Origin: an uncultured Paracoccaceae bacterium
GTDB taxonomy: Bacteria > Pseudomonadota > Alphaproteobacteria > Rhodobacterales > Rhodobacteraceae
Assembly: GCA_947501025.1 (NCBI GenBank)
Contig: CANMUM010000001.1
Span: 207,600-271,599 of the forward strand
Reading direction: 5' to 3'
DNA: 64,000 bases
The position numbers were made by a program, and so were the translations under genes. Below the pieces are notes generated by a model. The model did no database searches and was not told the origin of the DNA. It worked only from the letters and a program-made list of their open reading frames with translations. The stretch's first letter is position 1; every line of letters starts with the position of its first letter. Positions 47,833 through 58,254 of the stretch are shown one piece after another.

Positions 47833-49605
47833 GTGTCACATTTTGCTATATTAGATAATAATTTTGCCTCTGATGGCAGCGCTTGGATTTTTGAGGAGCC
47901 GCAGGGTTTTTTGAGTTTTGAAAAAGGCGATGATCTCGATAAAGCTTTTGCCGATATTGAAGTTGCAAGACATAAAGGGCTCCATTGTGTGGGCGCGACT
48001 TCATATGAACTTGGAAGCCTTATCGATCCTGCTTTTGCTTCACATATCGAACTGAGCGACGCCCCCTTGATGCATTTTGGTATGTTCAAGACAAAGCGTT
48101 TGGTTTCTGATGATGAACTTACCGATTTTTTAGATGATCAATGTGGGGAATATGAACCGTTTTTAAGCGATATCAAATATGATATTTCTGAAGATGAGTA
48201 TCTAACAGCACTCCAGAAAATTAGGGCTTATCTTGAAGCAGGTGACAATTATCAGGCCAATTTCACATTCCCGACCCATTTCAACATTGGCGGCTGTTTA
48301 ACGCAGCTTTATGCCGATTTGCGGCGCGCGCAACCCGTCCAATATGGTGCATATCTCAAATTTCCAAAGATTACGGTTTTATCAAGATCACCAGAATTGT
48401 TTTTCACAAAACGTGGCTCACGCATGGAAACTCATCCGATGAAGGGCACATCAAAACGTGATTTGAAAGACCCTGTTCATGACGCACAGCTTAGTGTGGA
48501 TCTGACAACAGACCCGAAACAGCGTGCGGAGAATTTGATGATTGTGGATTTGTTGCGCAACGATCTATCACGTATTGCCAAAAGAGGATCAGTCAAAGTT
48601 GATGCGCTTTATGCTGTTGAAAGTTTTCCAACGGTGCATCAAATGATTTCAAAGATTTCGGCGGAAATTGATCCAGAGTTGAGTTTTCGAGAGATTTTGG
48701 AAGCGATTTATCCATGCGGGTCGATTACGGGCGCACCTAAAATTCGTACCTCTGAAATCATTAAGGAGCTCGAAAAGACACCAAGGGGCATATATACAGG
48801 CGCGATTGGCTATATTTCTCCGCAAAATGATATGGGTTTTAGCGTTCCTATTCGCAGCATCGTGGTTGATGAAAATCGTGATGGGGTTATGAGCATTGGG
48901 AGCGGAGTTGTTTATGATAGCGTCGGGCGTTCCGAATTTGCAGAATGTCTGTTGAAGGGCAAATTTCTCTTTGACCACAAGCCCGAATTTGATCTTATTG
49001 AGAGCTTTTATTTTGATCAGCGCGAGGGAGCGCGCAATGAAAGAGATCATCTTGAGCGTATGAAAAAATCTGCCGAAGCGCTTGGATTTTTGTTTGATTT
49101 GAAGGAAATAAAACATTCCCTCGATCGCCTTTATCCGAAGACCATTCACCCATCAAAAATCCGTGTTGTGTTGAATAGAGCGGGGCAGGTGATCACAGAA
49201 GCTATCGCGATTGAGCCATCAATAGATCCTGAGCCATTTGTTGTGATCAGTGAGCAAACTATTAACGCTCATGATCCAGTCTACGCGCATAAAACGACCA
49301 ATCGGGCATTGTATAATGCGGAATTTACACGTGCGAAATCTATGGGGGCGATGGATATATTGTTCTTCAATCAATATGGACATTTGACTGAGGGGGCTAT
49401 CCACAATGTTTTTGTCGAAATAGATCAGAAATGGGTCACAGCTCCTCTAACTTCTGGCATTTTGCCAGGAATTGGTCGTGAGCACTTTATGAATTCACAT
49501 AATGTCATCGAAAGAAATATCACTCGCGAAGAGCTGACCAATGCGGAAGAAATATGGCTGGTTAGCTCAACGCGAGGTGAGGTTAAAGTGATCTTGGGCG
49601 CTTGA
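47833..49605 (+). CDS. pabBC: fused aminodeoxychorismate synthase component I / 4-amino-4-deoxychorismate lyase
   Basis: 590 residues. The first 370 are the chorismate-binding PabB domain (QAGDN-like LEAGDNYQANFTFP, MKGTSKRD, IYPCGSITGAPKIRTSEII). The remaining part is a class IV PLP aminotransferase-fold lyase domain (FFNQYGHLTEGAIHNVFVEI, LTSGILPGIGREHFM). Together they make 4-aminobenzoate for folate. A separate amidotransferase subunit PabA is needed and is not in the window. GTG 47833 is preceded by AAGGA at eight bases. It ends in a 23-base convergent overlap with the RND gene. Confidence 0.93.
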   Translation: MSHFAILDNNFASDGSAWIFEEPQGFLSFEKGDDLDKAFADIEVARHKGLHCVGATSYELGSLIDPAFASHIELSDAPLMHFGMFKTKRLVSDDELTDFLDDQCGEYEPFLSDIKYDISEDEYLTALQKIRAYLEAGDNYQANFTFPTHFNIGGCLTQLYADLRRAQPVQYGAYLKFPKITVLSRSPELFFTKRGSRMETHPMKGTSKRDLKDPVHDAQLSVDLTTDPKQRAENLMIVDLLRNDLSRIAKRGSVKVDALYAVESFPTVHQMISKISAEIDPELSFREILEAIYPCGSITGAPKIRTSEIIKELEKTPRGIYTGAIGYISPQNDMGFSVPIRSIVVDENRDGVMSIGSGVVYDSVGRSEFAECLLKGKFLFDHKPEFDLIESFYFDQREGARNERDHLERMKKSAEALGFLFDLKEIKHSLDRLYPKTIHPSKIRVVLNRAGQVITEAIAIEPSIDPEPFVVISEQTINAHDPVYAHKTTNRALYNAEFTRAKSMGAMDILFFNQYGHLTEGAIHNVFVEIDQKWVTAPLTSGILPGIGREHFMNSHNVIERNITREELTNAEEIWLVSSTRGEVKVILGA

Positions 49606-52600
49606 AGATTGCAGCAAAAATGTTCCTAAACAATAATGATACCCAATAGCGTGCAGCGAGCAATGTCGGTGTGACAATCAATGTCAGCACAGTTGCAAAA
49701 CCAAGTCCGAACACAATTGCCGTTGCAAGAGGTTTCCACCACAATGATGTCGGCGCATCAATTGAATAACCACCATTTAGGAAATCAAGCGAGATACCGA
49801 GCATCATCGGGAAAAGACCCAGCATTGTCGTTACGGTTGTAAGCAAAATTGGGCGCAAACGTGTTTCAACGGTGCGTGTAATGGCCTCAAATAATTCGTG
49901 CTTTTCTAAGTTCTCATTTAGCGCATCAATCAAAATAATATTATTGTTCACGATGATACCTGCGAGCGCAAGAACACCTGTTCCCGACATGATAACGGAG
50001 AAGGGCTGCCCCATGACAACAAGTCCAAGCAATACGCCAAAGGTTGAGAAAATAACAGCGGTTAGAACCAGAATTGAGTTATAAAAACTGTTAAATTGCG
50101 CAAGCAAAATGACAAGCATAAGACCAAGTGACCCAAGGAATGCCTTGCCCAAAAAGTCGGTGCTTTCGGCTTGATCGGCAAAATCACCAGCCAGCTCATA
50201 GCTGACACCTAATGGTAAATTCCCACTTTCAGCCCACTCGATTAATTTCGCTAGGCGCTCATTCGCATTAATGCCTTCTTCAACGCTTGCTGAGAGTTGG
50301 TAATAGCGCTCTTGGTCAATGCGGTTGATCTGAGACAAGGCGGGCTGTGTGCTTTGTGTCGTGAAGTTGGCAATTGGAACCATGCCTGAAGGGGTGCGCA
50401 CGCGCAATGTTTGAATTGTTGAGATGAGGCGATCTTCTTTGGGCAGCCGTACTTTTATATCAATCTCATCATCAACGCCTTCTGCGCGCATTTGACCGAG
50501 CGTGATGCCATTGGTTGCCAAGCGCACCATTGTTCCAACAGTCGCTACATTTGCACCATAGCGTCCCGCTTCAGTGACATCGATATCTAGGCGATAATCA
50601 ATGCCGGGAAGTGGGGTACTGTCTTCAATCGCAGTAACGCCACCAATAGCTTCAAGATATGCTGTCGTGGCTTTGACGGCCTCATTCAATGCATCAAAAT
50701 CATCACCTTTGAGGCGAATATTGATGGGTTTCGCAGCCGCAGGTCCACGGGCGAGATCGAGCGTTGTTACCTTTATACCCGCGAGATTTGAAGTGGCTTC
50801 AGTGATAGAATTAAGAACGTTTACACCTCGACCTGTATCACCAGACCAGGCATAACGATCTTGCCAGTCATCAAGCTCGATTTGGACAATGCCAATCGTG
50901 TCGGTGGGAGCTTCTCCTCCACCAGTGTTTTGGTTTAATCCACCAGATCCCGAGAATGCAAATATTGTTTTCACACCTTTCACATTGGTGATAGCTTCTT
51001 CAACCTTATGGACCAAGCGGTCTTTTTCTTCGATAGACAGATTGCCGCGTGCTTGTACATAAACATTGGCGCGTTCAGGCTCTGATGGCGCAAAAAACTC
51101 AACACCATTATTGAAGTTGATAAAGAGGAATAGAATGCTCCCAAGCATCACAAATGTTGCGCCAAATGAAGTTGCTACGCCCCATGGAGTGCTAACGATT
51201 TTATAAAGAAAAGCGCCAAATTTTGTGCGTTTATAAGGGCGATCAATTTCAATGGGAGGGGCTTTTTCGAAGCTTGCGGCCATGAAAATAGAAATGCAGC
51301 ACAAAGCTAGGATTAAAACAATTGAACCCAATATCGCGCCACCACGGAAAGCAATTTGCAGCGCAAAAAATGCTATGATTATTCCGATGATGGCCATCGC
51401 GAATGTCACTGGCGGAGAATATTTCTCACGCAAGCGATCAGACCATTCTGTAAATTTGCCACTAATTCGTCCAGCAACACCACCCATCACAGGTAAGAAA
51501 ATAAGTGCGACGATTAAACTAGCACATAAAACAAAAATAATGGTTTTGGGGAGATTGGACATAAATTGACCAGCGACCCCAGGCCATAGTAAGAGAGGTA
51601 AGAATGCACAAAGTGTTGTCGCTGTTGATGCAATAACGGGCCATGCCATGCGCTTGGCACTATCGACATAAGCCGTCATTGGCCCCTTGCCGCGGCTGAC
51701 TTCTTGATCGGCATATTCCACAATCACAATGGCGCTATCAACAAGCATACCCACAGCAAGGATCAATCCGAACATCACGATATTTGAGATTGTGATTCCA
51801 AGAGTTGCCATCAGGGCGAATGTCAGGAGAAAGCTGGTGGGGATCGCAAATCCAACGAGCAAGGCAGAACGCAGACCGAGCGCGGATAAAACGGCAATCA
51901 TCACAAGCAAAATCGCAGTGATGACGCTGGCTTCCAGTTGTGAAACCATCCCTTGAACGTCTTTTGATTGATCATTCGTCAGCTCTGTTTGAACGGTCGC
52001 TTGTAGGTTTTTATCCCAACTCGCACGTGTTTTTTCCATTTGAGCGCTCACGGCAGCAATCGTGTCGATGATGTTTTCACCCTTGCGCTTCACAACTTGG
52101 ATCGCGAGCGTTTTTTCACCATTATAACGGGAAACACCTTCAGAATCTTCAAATGTGAGGCGAATATTGGCTACATCACCAAGTGTAATGACGCTATCAC
52201 CGTTGACTTTTACAGGCAGCTCAAAAACATCGCGCGGACTGTTGAAGCTTGAGGGAATTTTAACAGCAAACCGACCAGCACCTGCCGAAATCTCACCTGC
52301 AGCCACCAATTGGTTATTGTTAGTGACTGCATTAATAAGTTCTTCTGCTGTTAAATTATAGGTTTCGAGTGATTGCGTGTCGACTGTCACCTCAACCATC
52401 TCATCACGCGCGCCCGTGAGTTGGGCATCAAGAACGTGGCTCAAGCCCAATATGTCATCTCGAAGTGTCTTTGCAGCACTGACCAATGTGCGTTCGGGCA
52501 CATCACCAGAAACGGAAATAACCGCGATAGGGAATTCAGAAAAGTTAATCTCATTGATCGAATAACTATCCACGATGTCAGGTAAAATTGATTCCGCTTG

Positions 52601-52942
52601 GCTCATTTCATCCCGCACCTCTGCTAAAAGTGCATTGCGATCCCATCCATAGTCAAATTCTAAAGCAATCCCGCCATAGCCCTCAGAAGCCGTTGACGCC
52701 ATCTTATCAAGACCTGTAAGCCCAGATAAGCGCGTTTCAAGCGGCTTAACGATTAGACGTTCGCTGTCTTCCGCAGATATTCCAGGAGCTGGCACGGAAA
52801 CGAATAGGGCGGGAATCTCGATATCTGGCTCGCCCTCTTTTGGCAGCGAGAAATACGAAACAATGCCGAAAATCACGGACATGATCACAAAGAGGATTGT
52901 CATTCGTGCGCGGCCGGAGGCCCAATCAATAATAGCGTTCAT
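49583..52942 (-). CDS. RND family efflux pump, inner-membrane permease
   Basis: 1119 residues with the two-fold RND plan: N-terminal helix, large periplasmic loop, helices 2-6, second loop and helices 8-12. A long helix 6-7 region with an extra hydrophobic segment is visible. PKEGEPDIEIP, the helix 4 aspartate in VGMLVDSAIVIVEYAD (one Asp where AcrB has two), TTVTTMLGLFPMML and NGVEFFAPSEPERANVYVQ are typical of a proton-driven exporter. Substrates cannot be predicted. It is downstream of, and coupled by TAATG with, its adaptor. Confidence 0.92.
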   Translation of the reverse strand: MNAIIDWASGRARMTILFVIMSVIFGIVSYFSLPKEGEPDIEIPALFVSVPAPGISAEDSERLIVKPLETRLSGLTGLDKMASTASEGYGGIALEFDYGWDRNALLAEVRDEMSQAESILPDIVDSYSINEINFSEFPIAVISVSGDVPERTLVSAAKTLRDDILGLSHVLDAQLTGARDEMVEVTVDTQSLETYNLTAEELINAVTNNNQLVAAGEISAGAGRFAVKIPSSFNSPRDVFELPVKVNGDSVITLGDVANIRLTFEDSEGVSRYNGEKTLAIQVVKRKGENIIDTIAAVSAQMEKTRASWDKNLQATVQTELTNDQSKDVQGMVSQLEASVITAILLVMIAVLSALGLRSALLVGFAIPTSFLLTFALMATLGITISNIVMFGLILAVGMLVDSAIVIVEYADQEVSRGKGPMTAYVDSAKRMAWPVIASTATTLCAFLPLLLWPGVAGQFMSNLPKTIIFVLCASLIVALIFLPVMGGVAGRISGKFTEWSDRLREKYSPPVTFAMAIIGIIIAFFALQIAFRGGAILGSIVLILALCCISIFMAASFEKAPPIEIDRPYKRTKFGAFLYKIVSTPWGVATSFGATFVMLGSILFLFINFNNGVEFFAPSEPERANVYVQARGNLSIEEKDRLVHKVEEAITNVKGVKTIFAFSGSGGLNQNTGGGEAPTDTIGIVQIELDDWQDRYAWSGDTGRGVNVLNSITEATSNLAGIKVTTLDLARGPAAAKPINIRLKGDDFDALNEAVKATTAYLEAIGGVTAIEDSTPLPGIDYRLDIDVTEAGRYGANVATVGTMVRLATNGITLGQMRAEGVDDEIDIKVRLPKEDRLISTIQTLRVRTPSGMVPIANFTTQSTQPALSQINRIDQERYYQLSASVEEGINANERLAKLIEWAESGNLPLGVSYELAGDFADQAESTDFLGKAFLGSLGLMLVILLAQFNSFYNSILVLTAVIFSTFGVLLGLVVMGQPFSVIMSGTGVLALAGIIVNNNIILIDALNENLEKHELFEAITRTVETRLRPILLTTVTTMLGLFPMMLGISLDFLNGGYSIDAPTSLWWKPLATAIVFGLGFATVLTLIVTPTLLAARYWVSLLFRNIFAAIFKRPRSL

Positions 52943-54234
52943 TACTTTGCCTCGATTGTTGCGTCGGATTTCATCTCGCTATATTCAGCCTCAATCTTTC
53001 GGCCATCTGCAGCATATTCTTGCCCTGCAATGATAATTTCAGCTTCATCAGCAAGGCCGGTAATCCAAGTCCCTTCAGTTGTGTCTTGAACAACAGATAT
53101 TTCTACAAATTCAGCCGCGCCATCTTTATAGGTCATAACGCCAATGACACCTTCATCATTGAGTGTGATAGCGTTTTCAGGAACAAGGTGACCCTTTGTG
53201 CCTGCAAGGGCGATATTGAGACGTGCACTTGAACCATCTAGGATGTTTTCACCTTCATTGCCAACATTGACTTCAACGCGGTATGCGCGCGTGACGGGAT
53301 CGGCTGCTGAACCAACAAATGTGACAGTACCTGCGATCGGTGTTGTTGATCTATTGATATATGCCAGGGCTTGAGCGCCAAGGCGGATATCTGCGATTTG
53401 GCTTTCGGCGGCGTAGGCCACTAAATTCACACGATCAAGTCCAATAATTGTTGCGCAAGGGCTCCCAGGCTGCATCAATGTGCCTCTTTCGGCTGTTTGA
53501 CTTTCAAGAACTCCAGAAAATGGCGCTTTAATTTGCAGTTTTGAGACCATTAACTCGGCTTGTTCTAAAGCTGCTTGGGCTTGCTCCAGCGTAGCACGTG
53601 AACGAAGAACAGAAGATTCTGAGGTGAGGCCTTTTTCTTGAAGGCGTCTGTCAACATTCACCTGTGTTGCTGCTGTGTTATAAGCTGCCTTGGCTTGTTC
53701 TAAGTTCGCGCCACTTGAACCAGGGTCAATGGAGCAAAGGACATCACCAGCAACGACACTCGTGCCAGAAGCTAATGGTTGGGAAATCACACGTCCAGAA
53801 ACCTCGGCCGTAATGCTGAGTTTTTTTGCAGCCTCCGCTTTGCCTGATAATGAAACGCCATTAAGAACTTCGACGGCATTTGATTTCAGCACCTCAACGA
53901 CAAACGGAATTTCTACACCAACACCATCAGCCAGTTCTTGGATCGCTAATGGATCAGCTTCAACCTTTTCTAAATTGATCCGCGCCTCTTCAAGAAGCGC
54001 TTCAGCTTCTTGCGCCGATTCTTTTTTGGTGCTTAAATCCAATTCGGCGATCTCAATTGCTTTTTGGGCGGCATTTGCAGCGGCTTTGGCCTCTTTAAAT
54101 TTATCTTTTGCTTCTATCACAGCCTCTTGAGAAGGTGAGTTTGTGAAAATTGCACGAAGGGGGGCTCGCGCAAAGACAACGAGACCAATGATGATTGCAA
54201 CGATAAGTGCTGTGAGGAGGTTAATTGGTTTCAT
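52942..54234 (-). CDS. RND efflux periplasmic adaptor (membrane fusion protein)
   Basis: 430 residues. One N-terminal membrane anchor (residues about 5-25), a coiled coil (DKFKEAKAAANAAQKAIEIAEL), a lipoyl-like half (LSITAEVSGRVISQPLASGTSVVAGDVL), a second hairpin, then beta-barrel (AYAAESQIADIRLGAQA). An additional early coiled coil before the lipoyl domain is unusual. It links the RND pump to an outer-membrane channel, which is not in the window. Confidence 0.9.
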   Translation of the reverse strand: MKPINLLTALIVAIIIGLVVFARAPLRAIFTNSPSQEAVIEAKDKFKEAKAAANAAQKAIEIAELDLSTKKESAQEAEALLEEARINLEKVEADPLAIQELADGVGVEIPFVVEVLKSNAVEVLNGVSLSGKAEAAKKLSITAEVSGRVISQPLASGTSVVAGDVLCSIDPGSSGANLEQAKAAYNTAATQVNVDRRLQEKGLTSESSVLRSRATLEQAQAALEQAELMVSKLQIKAPFSGVLESQTAERGTLMQPGSPCATIIGLDRVNLVAYAAESQIADIRLGAQALAYINRSTTPIAGTVTFVGSAADPVTRAYRVEVNVGNEGENILDGSSARLNIALAGTKGHLVPENAITLNDEGVIGVMTYKDGAAEFVEISVVQDTTEGTWITGLADEAEIIIAGQEYAADGRKIEAEYSEMKSDATIEAK

Positions 54235-54313
54235 AAAAATGCTTCCATTAGTTTCGTAATAATGTAATTCCTTGGCATTGTAACTTCAAGGTTAGGACGG
54301 AAGAAAAGAAACC

Positions 54314-54361
54314 GCAAGATGGATGTTTTTCCCTGTATAAAATCAACCTTCCACCTTGCGC
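54314..54361. other. imperfect inverted repeat between divergent operons
   Basis: CGCAAGATGG (54314-54323) and CCACCTTGCG (54352-54361) match in nine of ten positions around 28 bases, between the adaptor gene (-) and the YfgM-like gene (+). It could be an operator for either direction; nothing else supports this. Confidence 0.2.
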
Positions 54362-54412
54362 CATCTATCTGTAAGCACTATCAAGTAGAAAATACTGTTT
54401 TTAGGAGTGAGC

Positions 54413-55090
54413 ATGGCTGAAGATGATCTGTTTGTTGGTGAGGTAAATGAAGACGTTCGCCGCGACTCTATGGTTGGTTTTCTAAAGAAATTCAAATTTG
54501 TCTTTATTGGCATCATTGCTGCCGTGATTGCGTTTGTCGCATTTATGGAATGGCGCAGCTCACAAGACACTCAAGCAGGTATTGCTCAAAGCGCGGCGCT
54601 CGAACTTGCTATTGCAGGCGATGAGAGCGCAAAAGATGCACTTATGGCGTTGAGTAAACCATCTGCTATGACAGAATTGGCGCTTGGTAAGATTGAAGAA
54701 GATGCAGGCAATATAGATGCTGCTATCGTTTCATATAAAAATGTAGCAGATAATTCGTCATATTTGGATAGTGAGCGTGATCTTGCGCGGCTTCGCTTGT
54801 TTGAGTTAGATGATAGCTATGATGGGGCGGCGCTTATGAACCCAAATGCTGTTTTTGAGATTGAGGCAAAATTAATCGAAGCTGAGCGTCGGCATGCAAA
54901 TGCCGATCAAGATGGAGCCGTTGAGATTATCACGGGATTATTGCAAAATGACCGCGCTCAGTCGATGCGACCTATACTCGAGTCGTTATTGATCGCATGG
55001 GATGTTGAAGTGCCAAATGAAAATGGTGCTGCTGTCGAGGAAACTCTGGCGGATGATAATTTGGAGGAGACGTCAATTGAAAACCAGTAA
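54413..55090 (+). CDS. YfgM-like membrane-anchored TPR protein
   Basis: 225 residues. One transmembrane helix (FKFVFIGIIAAVIAFVAFMEW, residues about 26-46) with the bulk periplasmic, then helical TPR-like repeats and an acidic tail. In E. coli YfgM is encoded beside bamB and der and works with the SecYEG/PpiD chaperone network; the same neighbours occur here. The ATG at 54413 is five bases after AGGAG. It overlaps bamB by 14 bases. Confidence 0.8.
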   Translation: MAEDDLFVGEVNEDVRRDSMVGFLKKFKFVFIGIIAAVIAFVAFMEWRSSQDTQAGIAQSAALELAIAGDESAKDALMALSKPSAMTELALGKIEEDAGNIDAAIVSYKNVADNSSYLDSERDLARLRLFELDDSYDGAALMNPNAVFEIEAKLIEAERRHANADQDGAVEIITGLLQNDRAQSMRPILESLLIAWDVEVPNENGAAVEETLADDNLEETSIENQ

Positions 55091-56408
55091 TATTTGCTTT
55101 TCGTTTGCTATGATTGCCATATTGGCGGCTTGTGGTGCACGAGAAGAAATCCAGCAAGGACAACGTATCGATATTGATGATTTGGCACTAAATGGTCAAG
55201 CACCAACAGAACGATCATCAGTGGCTGTACGGCTGGCTTCGATCTCGGCTCGTGATTGGGCGCAGCATTTAGGGGGGGCTGAAAACATCGCTCCGAATGC
55301 TTCACTGAGTGCATCGCCAAAGCTTATCGCAGCCGTTAATCTACATACAACCGTGACACCGGGTCTCTTTGGAAACTCTGGAACGCATAGATCCGTTTAT
55401 GGGGCATCTGCGCCTATCATGGTTGGGAATACAATTTATCATTATGATAGTGATGGCTATTTGCATTCCATTTCGGCAAATGGAAGCTCCAAATGGCGCG
55501 TATCGCTTGTCCCTCCTGGGCAATCCGTTGGCGATGGATATGGCGGCGGCGTTGCATATAATGGTGGCGTTCTTTATGTGGCAACGGGCTATGGTCAAGT
55601 GGTCGCTCTTGATGCCAATACTGGTGGCGAAAAATGGCGCTATGTGCAAAATGCACCGCTTCGCCAAGCGCCAGTCGTTTCAGGTGGCAAAGTGATTGTT
55701 ATCAGTGGCGGTAGTACGGGGATCGCATTGAATGCTGCGGATGGAACGGTTTCTTGGCGTCACTTTGGTGCTCAAACCGATATGCCGACACGATTGAATG
55801 CGGGCGTTCCTGCGGCATCAAATGGTGTTGCATATCTTGCATATTCCAGCGGAACACTCGCTAAAGTGAATATTGCAACAGGCGAAGAAATTTGGAGCAA
55901 AACGGCGATAACCGATTTGCTCGGCGGTTCGAAATCGGTGTTTTCAGATGTGACAGGCGACCCAGTGATTTCTGGCAATGATCTTATCGTAGGCACACAA
56001 TCGGGTATTCTTTCTATTGAACCTTCAACGGGTTTCATAAACTGGACAAGCACGATCGGCACAAAAGGCCCGCTTTTGGTTTCAGGAAATGCCATTATGG
56101 GGGTAACACCATCTGAAGAAGTGTTCCGTCTGGATCGCTCAAATGGTTCTCGCGTTTACCGCAGGGACTTGCCCAAGAAAACAGAGGGCACGCTGAGTTT
56201 TGGGGAGCTTTCTTATGGCGATCTGCGTTTGGCGAATAATACGCTCATGGTTGCGGATGATGATAAACATCTATTAAGGGTTGACGCGAACTCAGGCACA
56301 GTCCAAAGCATTTCGGGTCTCCCTGCGGAATTTGCAGCTGCTCCGATATTTGCAAACGGATATATGGTTGTAATGGCGGAAACAGGTCAACTTCTGATCT
56401 ATCGCTAG
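55077..56408 (+). CDS. bamB: outer-membrane assembly lipoprotein BamB
   Basis: 443-residue beta-propeller lipoprotein of the BAM complex. From TTG 55077 (GGAGGA eight bases before) the product begins MKTSNICFSFAMIAILAAC, a lipoprotein signal with Cys19. PQQ/YVTN-like blades follow: DSDGYLHSISANGSSKWR, GQVVALDANTGGEKWR, GTLAKVNIATGEEIWSK, LSIEPSTGFINW. The frame extends 25 codons upstream inside the preceding gene but is charged, not a signal peptide. Confidence 0.9.
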   Translation: MKTSNICFSFAMIAILAACGAREEIQQGQRIDIDDLALNGQAPTERSSVAVRLASISARDWAQHLGGAENIAPNASLSASPKLIAAVNLHTTVTPGLFGNSGTHRSVYGASAPIMVGNTIYHYDSDGYLHSISANGSSKWRVSLVPPGQSVGDGYGGGVAYNGGVLYVATGYGQVVALDANTGGEKWRYVQNAPLRQAPVVSGGKVIVISGGSTGIALNAADGTVSWRHFGAQTDMPTRLNAGVPAASNGVAYLAYSSGTLAKVNIATGEEIWSKTAITDLLGGSKSVFSDVTGDPVISGNDLIVGTQSGILSIEPSTGFINWTSTIGTKGPLLVSGNAIMGVTPSEEVFRLDRSNGSRVYRRDLPKKTEGTLSFGELSYGDLRLANNTLMVADDDKHLLRVDANSGTVQSISGLPAEFAAAPIFANGYMVVMAETGQLLIYR

Positions 56409-56429
56409 ATATAAAAGAAAGAAAATTTT

Positions 56430-57827
56430 ATGGCAAAGATTGCCCTTATCGGTCGACCCAATGTTGGGAAATCGACGCTTTTTAACCGTATTGTCGGGAA
56501 AAAGCTTGCTATTGTTGATGATCAACCTGGCGTAACGCGCGATTTGCGCGAAGGTGAAGCCAAGATTTTGGGCATGAAATGCACGATTATCGATACGGCT
56601 GGTCTTGAGGATCGCCGTGATGGTTCTCTGCAAGCGCGTATGCGCAATCTGACTGAAAAGGGTATTGAGCTTGCAGATATCTGTATTTTTATGATTGATG
56701 CCCGTGAAGGCGTGACGACTCTGGATCAAGATCTCGCGCGGATGTTGCGCAAGACGTCAAAACACGTCATTCTCGCCGCCAATAAAGCCGAAGGTCGCAA
56801 AGGCGATGCGGGTTATCACGAAAGCTATCGTCTGGGGCTGGGTGAGCCAATCGCGCTCTCCTCCGAACATGGCGAAGGCATGGATGAGCTTTACCAAGTT
56901 TTGTTGCCATTGCTTGATGAATTGGCGATTTTAAGCACTATACCAGAGCCTGAGGAAGAAGAGAATTTTGATCCTGATGAGCCTTTGGTCATTGATAAAT
57001 CCAAACCAATCCGCGTGGCTGTTGTTGGCCGTCCAAATGCAGGTAAATCAACGCTGGTAAACTCAATATTGGGTGAAGAAAGGCTGTTAACTGGCCCTGA
57101 GGCGGGCATTACCCGCGATGCAATTTCATTTAATATTGATTGGATGGATCGCAAATTTAAGATGTTTGATACGGCGGGTATGCGCAAGCGCGCTAAGGTT
57201 GTTGATAAGGTTGAGGGCTTATCGGTTGGCGATGGAATTCGCGCGATTAAATTTGCCGAAGTTGTCGTTGTCATGCTCGATGTGGAAACGCCATTTGAGC
57301 AACAAGATATGCGCATTGCTGATTTGATTGAGCGTGAGGGGCGGGCACTCGTTATCGCGGTGAATAAATGGGATAATGAACCCAATAAATCAGGCCGTAA
57401 GGCAGAGCTTCTTGAAATGTTTGAGAGATTATTACCGCAATTGCGCGGTGCGCCACTGGTGACGATTTCGGCCAAAACGGGCAAGGGGCTTGATAAATTG
57501 AACGCGGCTATTTTGGAAGCTTATGAGGTTTGGAATGCGCGTGTGCCAACAGCACAGCTCAATCGCTGGCTCTCGGGCGAGGTTGCGCATCATCCACCAC
57601 CCGCACCAGGTGGGCGCCGTATAAAGCTCAAATATATGACGCAGATCAAATCTCGTCCGCCAACATTTGTGGCTAAATGTTCGCGCGCTAAAGAGATGCC
57701 AGCAAGCTATGTGCGCTTCTTGAAGAATGGTTTGCGCAACACGTTTGATCTTCATGGAACGCCCATCCGCCTTTATCTCAAAGCTGATGTGAATCCATTT
57801 GAGGGCAAGAAGAAACGCGGTCATTAA
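56430..57827 (+). CDS. der: ribosome biogenesis GTPase Der (EngA)
   Basis: 465 residues with two tandem GTPase domains and a KH-like C-terminal domain; acts in 50S subunit assembly. First domain [25 protein letters not shown]; second [26 protein letters not shown]. The C-terminal [20 protein letters not shown] is typical. It begins 21 bases after bamB. Confidence 0.97.
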   Translation: MAKIALIGRPNVGKSTLFNRIVGKKLAIVDDQPGVTRDLREGEAKILGMKCTIIDTAGLEDRRDGSLQARMRNLTEKGIELADICIFMIDAREGVTTLDQDLARMLRKTSKHVILAANKAEGRKGDAGYHESYRLGLGEPIALSSEHGEGMDELYQVLLPLLDELAILSTIPEPEEEENFDPDEPLVIDKSKPIRVAVVGRPNAGKSTLVNSILGEERLLTGPEAGITRDAISFNIDWMDRKFKMFDTAGMRKRAKVVDKVEGLSVGDGIRAIKFAEVVVVMLDVETPFEQQDMRIADLIEREGRALVIAVNKWDNEPNKSGRKAELLEMFERLLPQLRGAPLVTISAKTGKGLDKLNAAILEAYEVWNARVPTAQLNRWLSGEVAHHPPPAPGGRRIKLKYMTQIKSRPPTFVAKCSRAKEMPASYVRFLKNGLRNTFDLHGTPIRLYLKADVNPFEGKKKRGH

Positions 57828-58075
57828 TGATTGATATAGTTGGATATGCTGCTGCGATATTGGGAACCATAGCTTGGCTGCCACAAGTGCTCAAAGCATG
57901 GAAAACGCGTGAAACCAAGGACTTGTCCTATGGTACCAATTTTATGATATTGGCCTGTATGCTTCTCTGGGGGATATATGGCATTGCACTGGCAAGCTGG
58001 CCAATGATCGTTGGCAACATGATTTCGATTGCCCTTGTGACCTCGATATTGATTGCCAAATACCGCTTCGACTAA
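57827..58075 (+). CDS. SemiSWEET family sugar transporter
   Basis: 82 residues forming one three-helix MtN3/SWEET unit that works as a homodimer. The PQ motif lies in helix 1 (GTIAWLPQVLKAWKTRETKDLS), and the Asn in NMISIALVTSI of helix 3 lines the expected substrate path. It likely facilitates diffusion of small sugars. The ATG overlaps the der stop as TAATG. Confidence 0.9.
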   Translation: MIDIVGYAAAILGTIAWLPQVLKAWKTRETKDLSYGTNFMILACMLLWGIYGIALASWPMIVGNMISIALVTSILIAKYRFD

Positions 58076-58100
58076 CGTCTCGTTCTATATTCCTTATCTC

Positions 58101-58128
58101 AACTCAGCCTCTGGGCTGGGTTTTGTTT
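58101..58128 (+). terminator. Rho-independent terminator
   Basis: AACTCAGCC pairs with GGCTGGGTT (nine pairs, one T-G) around TCTG and is followed by TTGTTT. It closes the der-SemiSWEET transcript. Confidence 0.85.
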
Positions 58129-58177
58129 GCTTGATTCATGTGAGTTATGGATATGGAATTTAAAAAATTAAGAATAC

Positions 58178-58216
58178 TTGACATAACATAGTATTTTATA
58201 TTAATACTTTGTTATG
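58178..58216. promoter_or_regulatory. promoter with 14-bp inverted repeat before the PadR gene
   Basis: A perfect -35 TTGACA (58178-58183) starts within an inverted repeat: CATAACATAGTATT (58182-58195) and AATACTTTGTTATG (58203-58216) match in 13 of 14 positions around seven bases that include a possible -10 region. A repressor dimer bound there would cover the promoter, which suits autoregulation by the PadR protein encoded 39 bases downstream. Binding is inferred. Confidence 0.6.
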
Positions 58217-58254
58217 CAAAGCATTCCGCTTTTATGATTCGAAAAGGAAACGGC

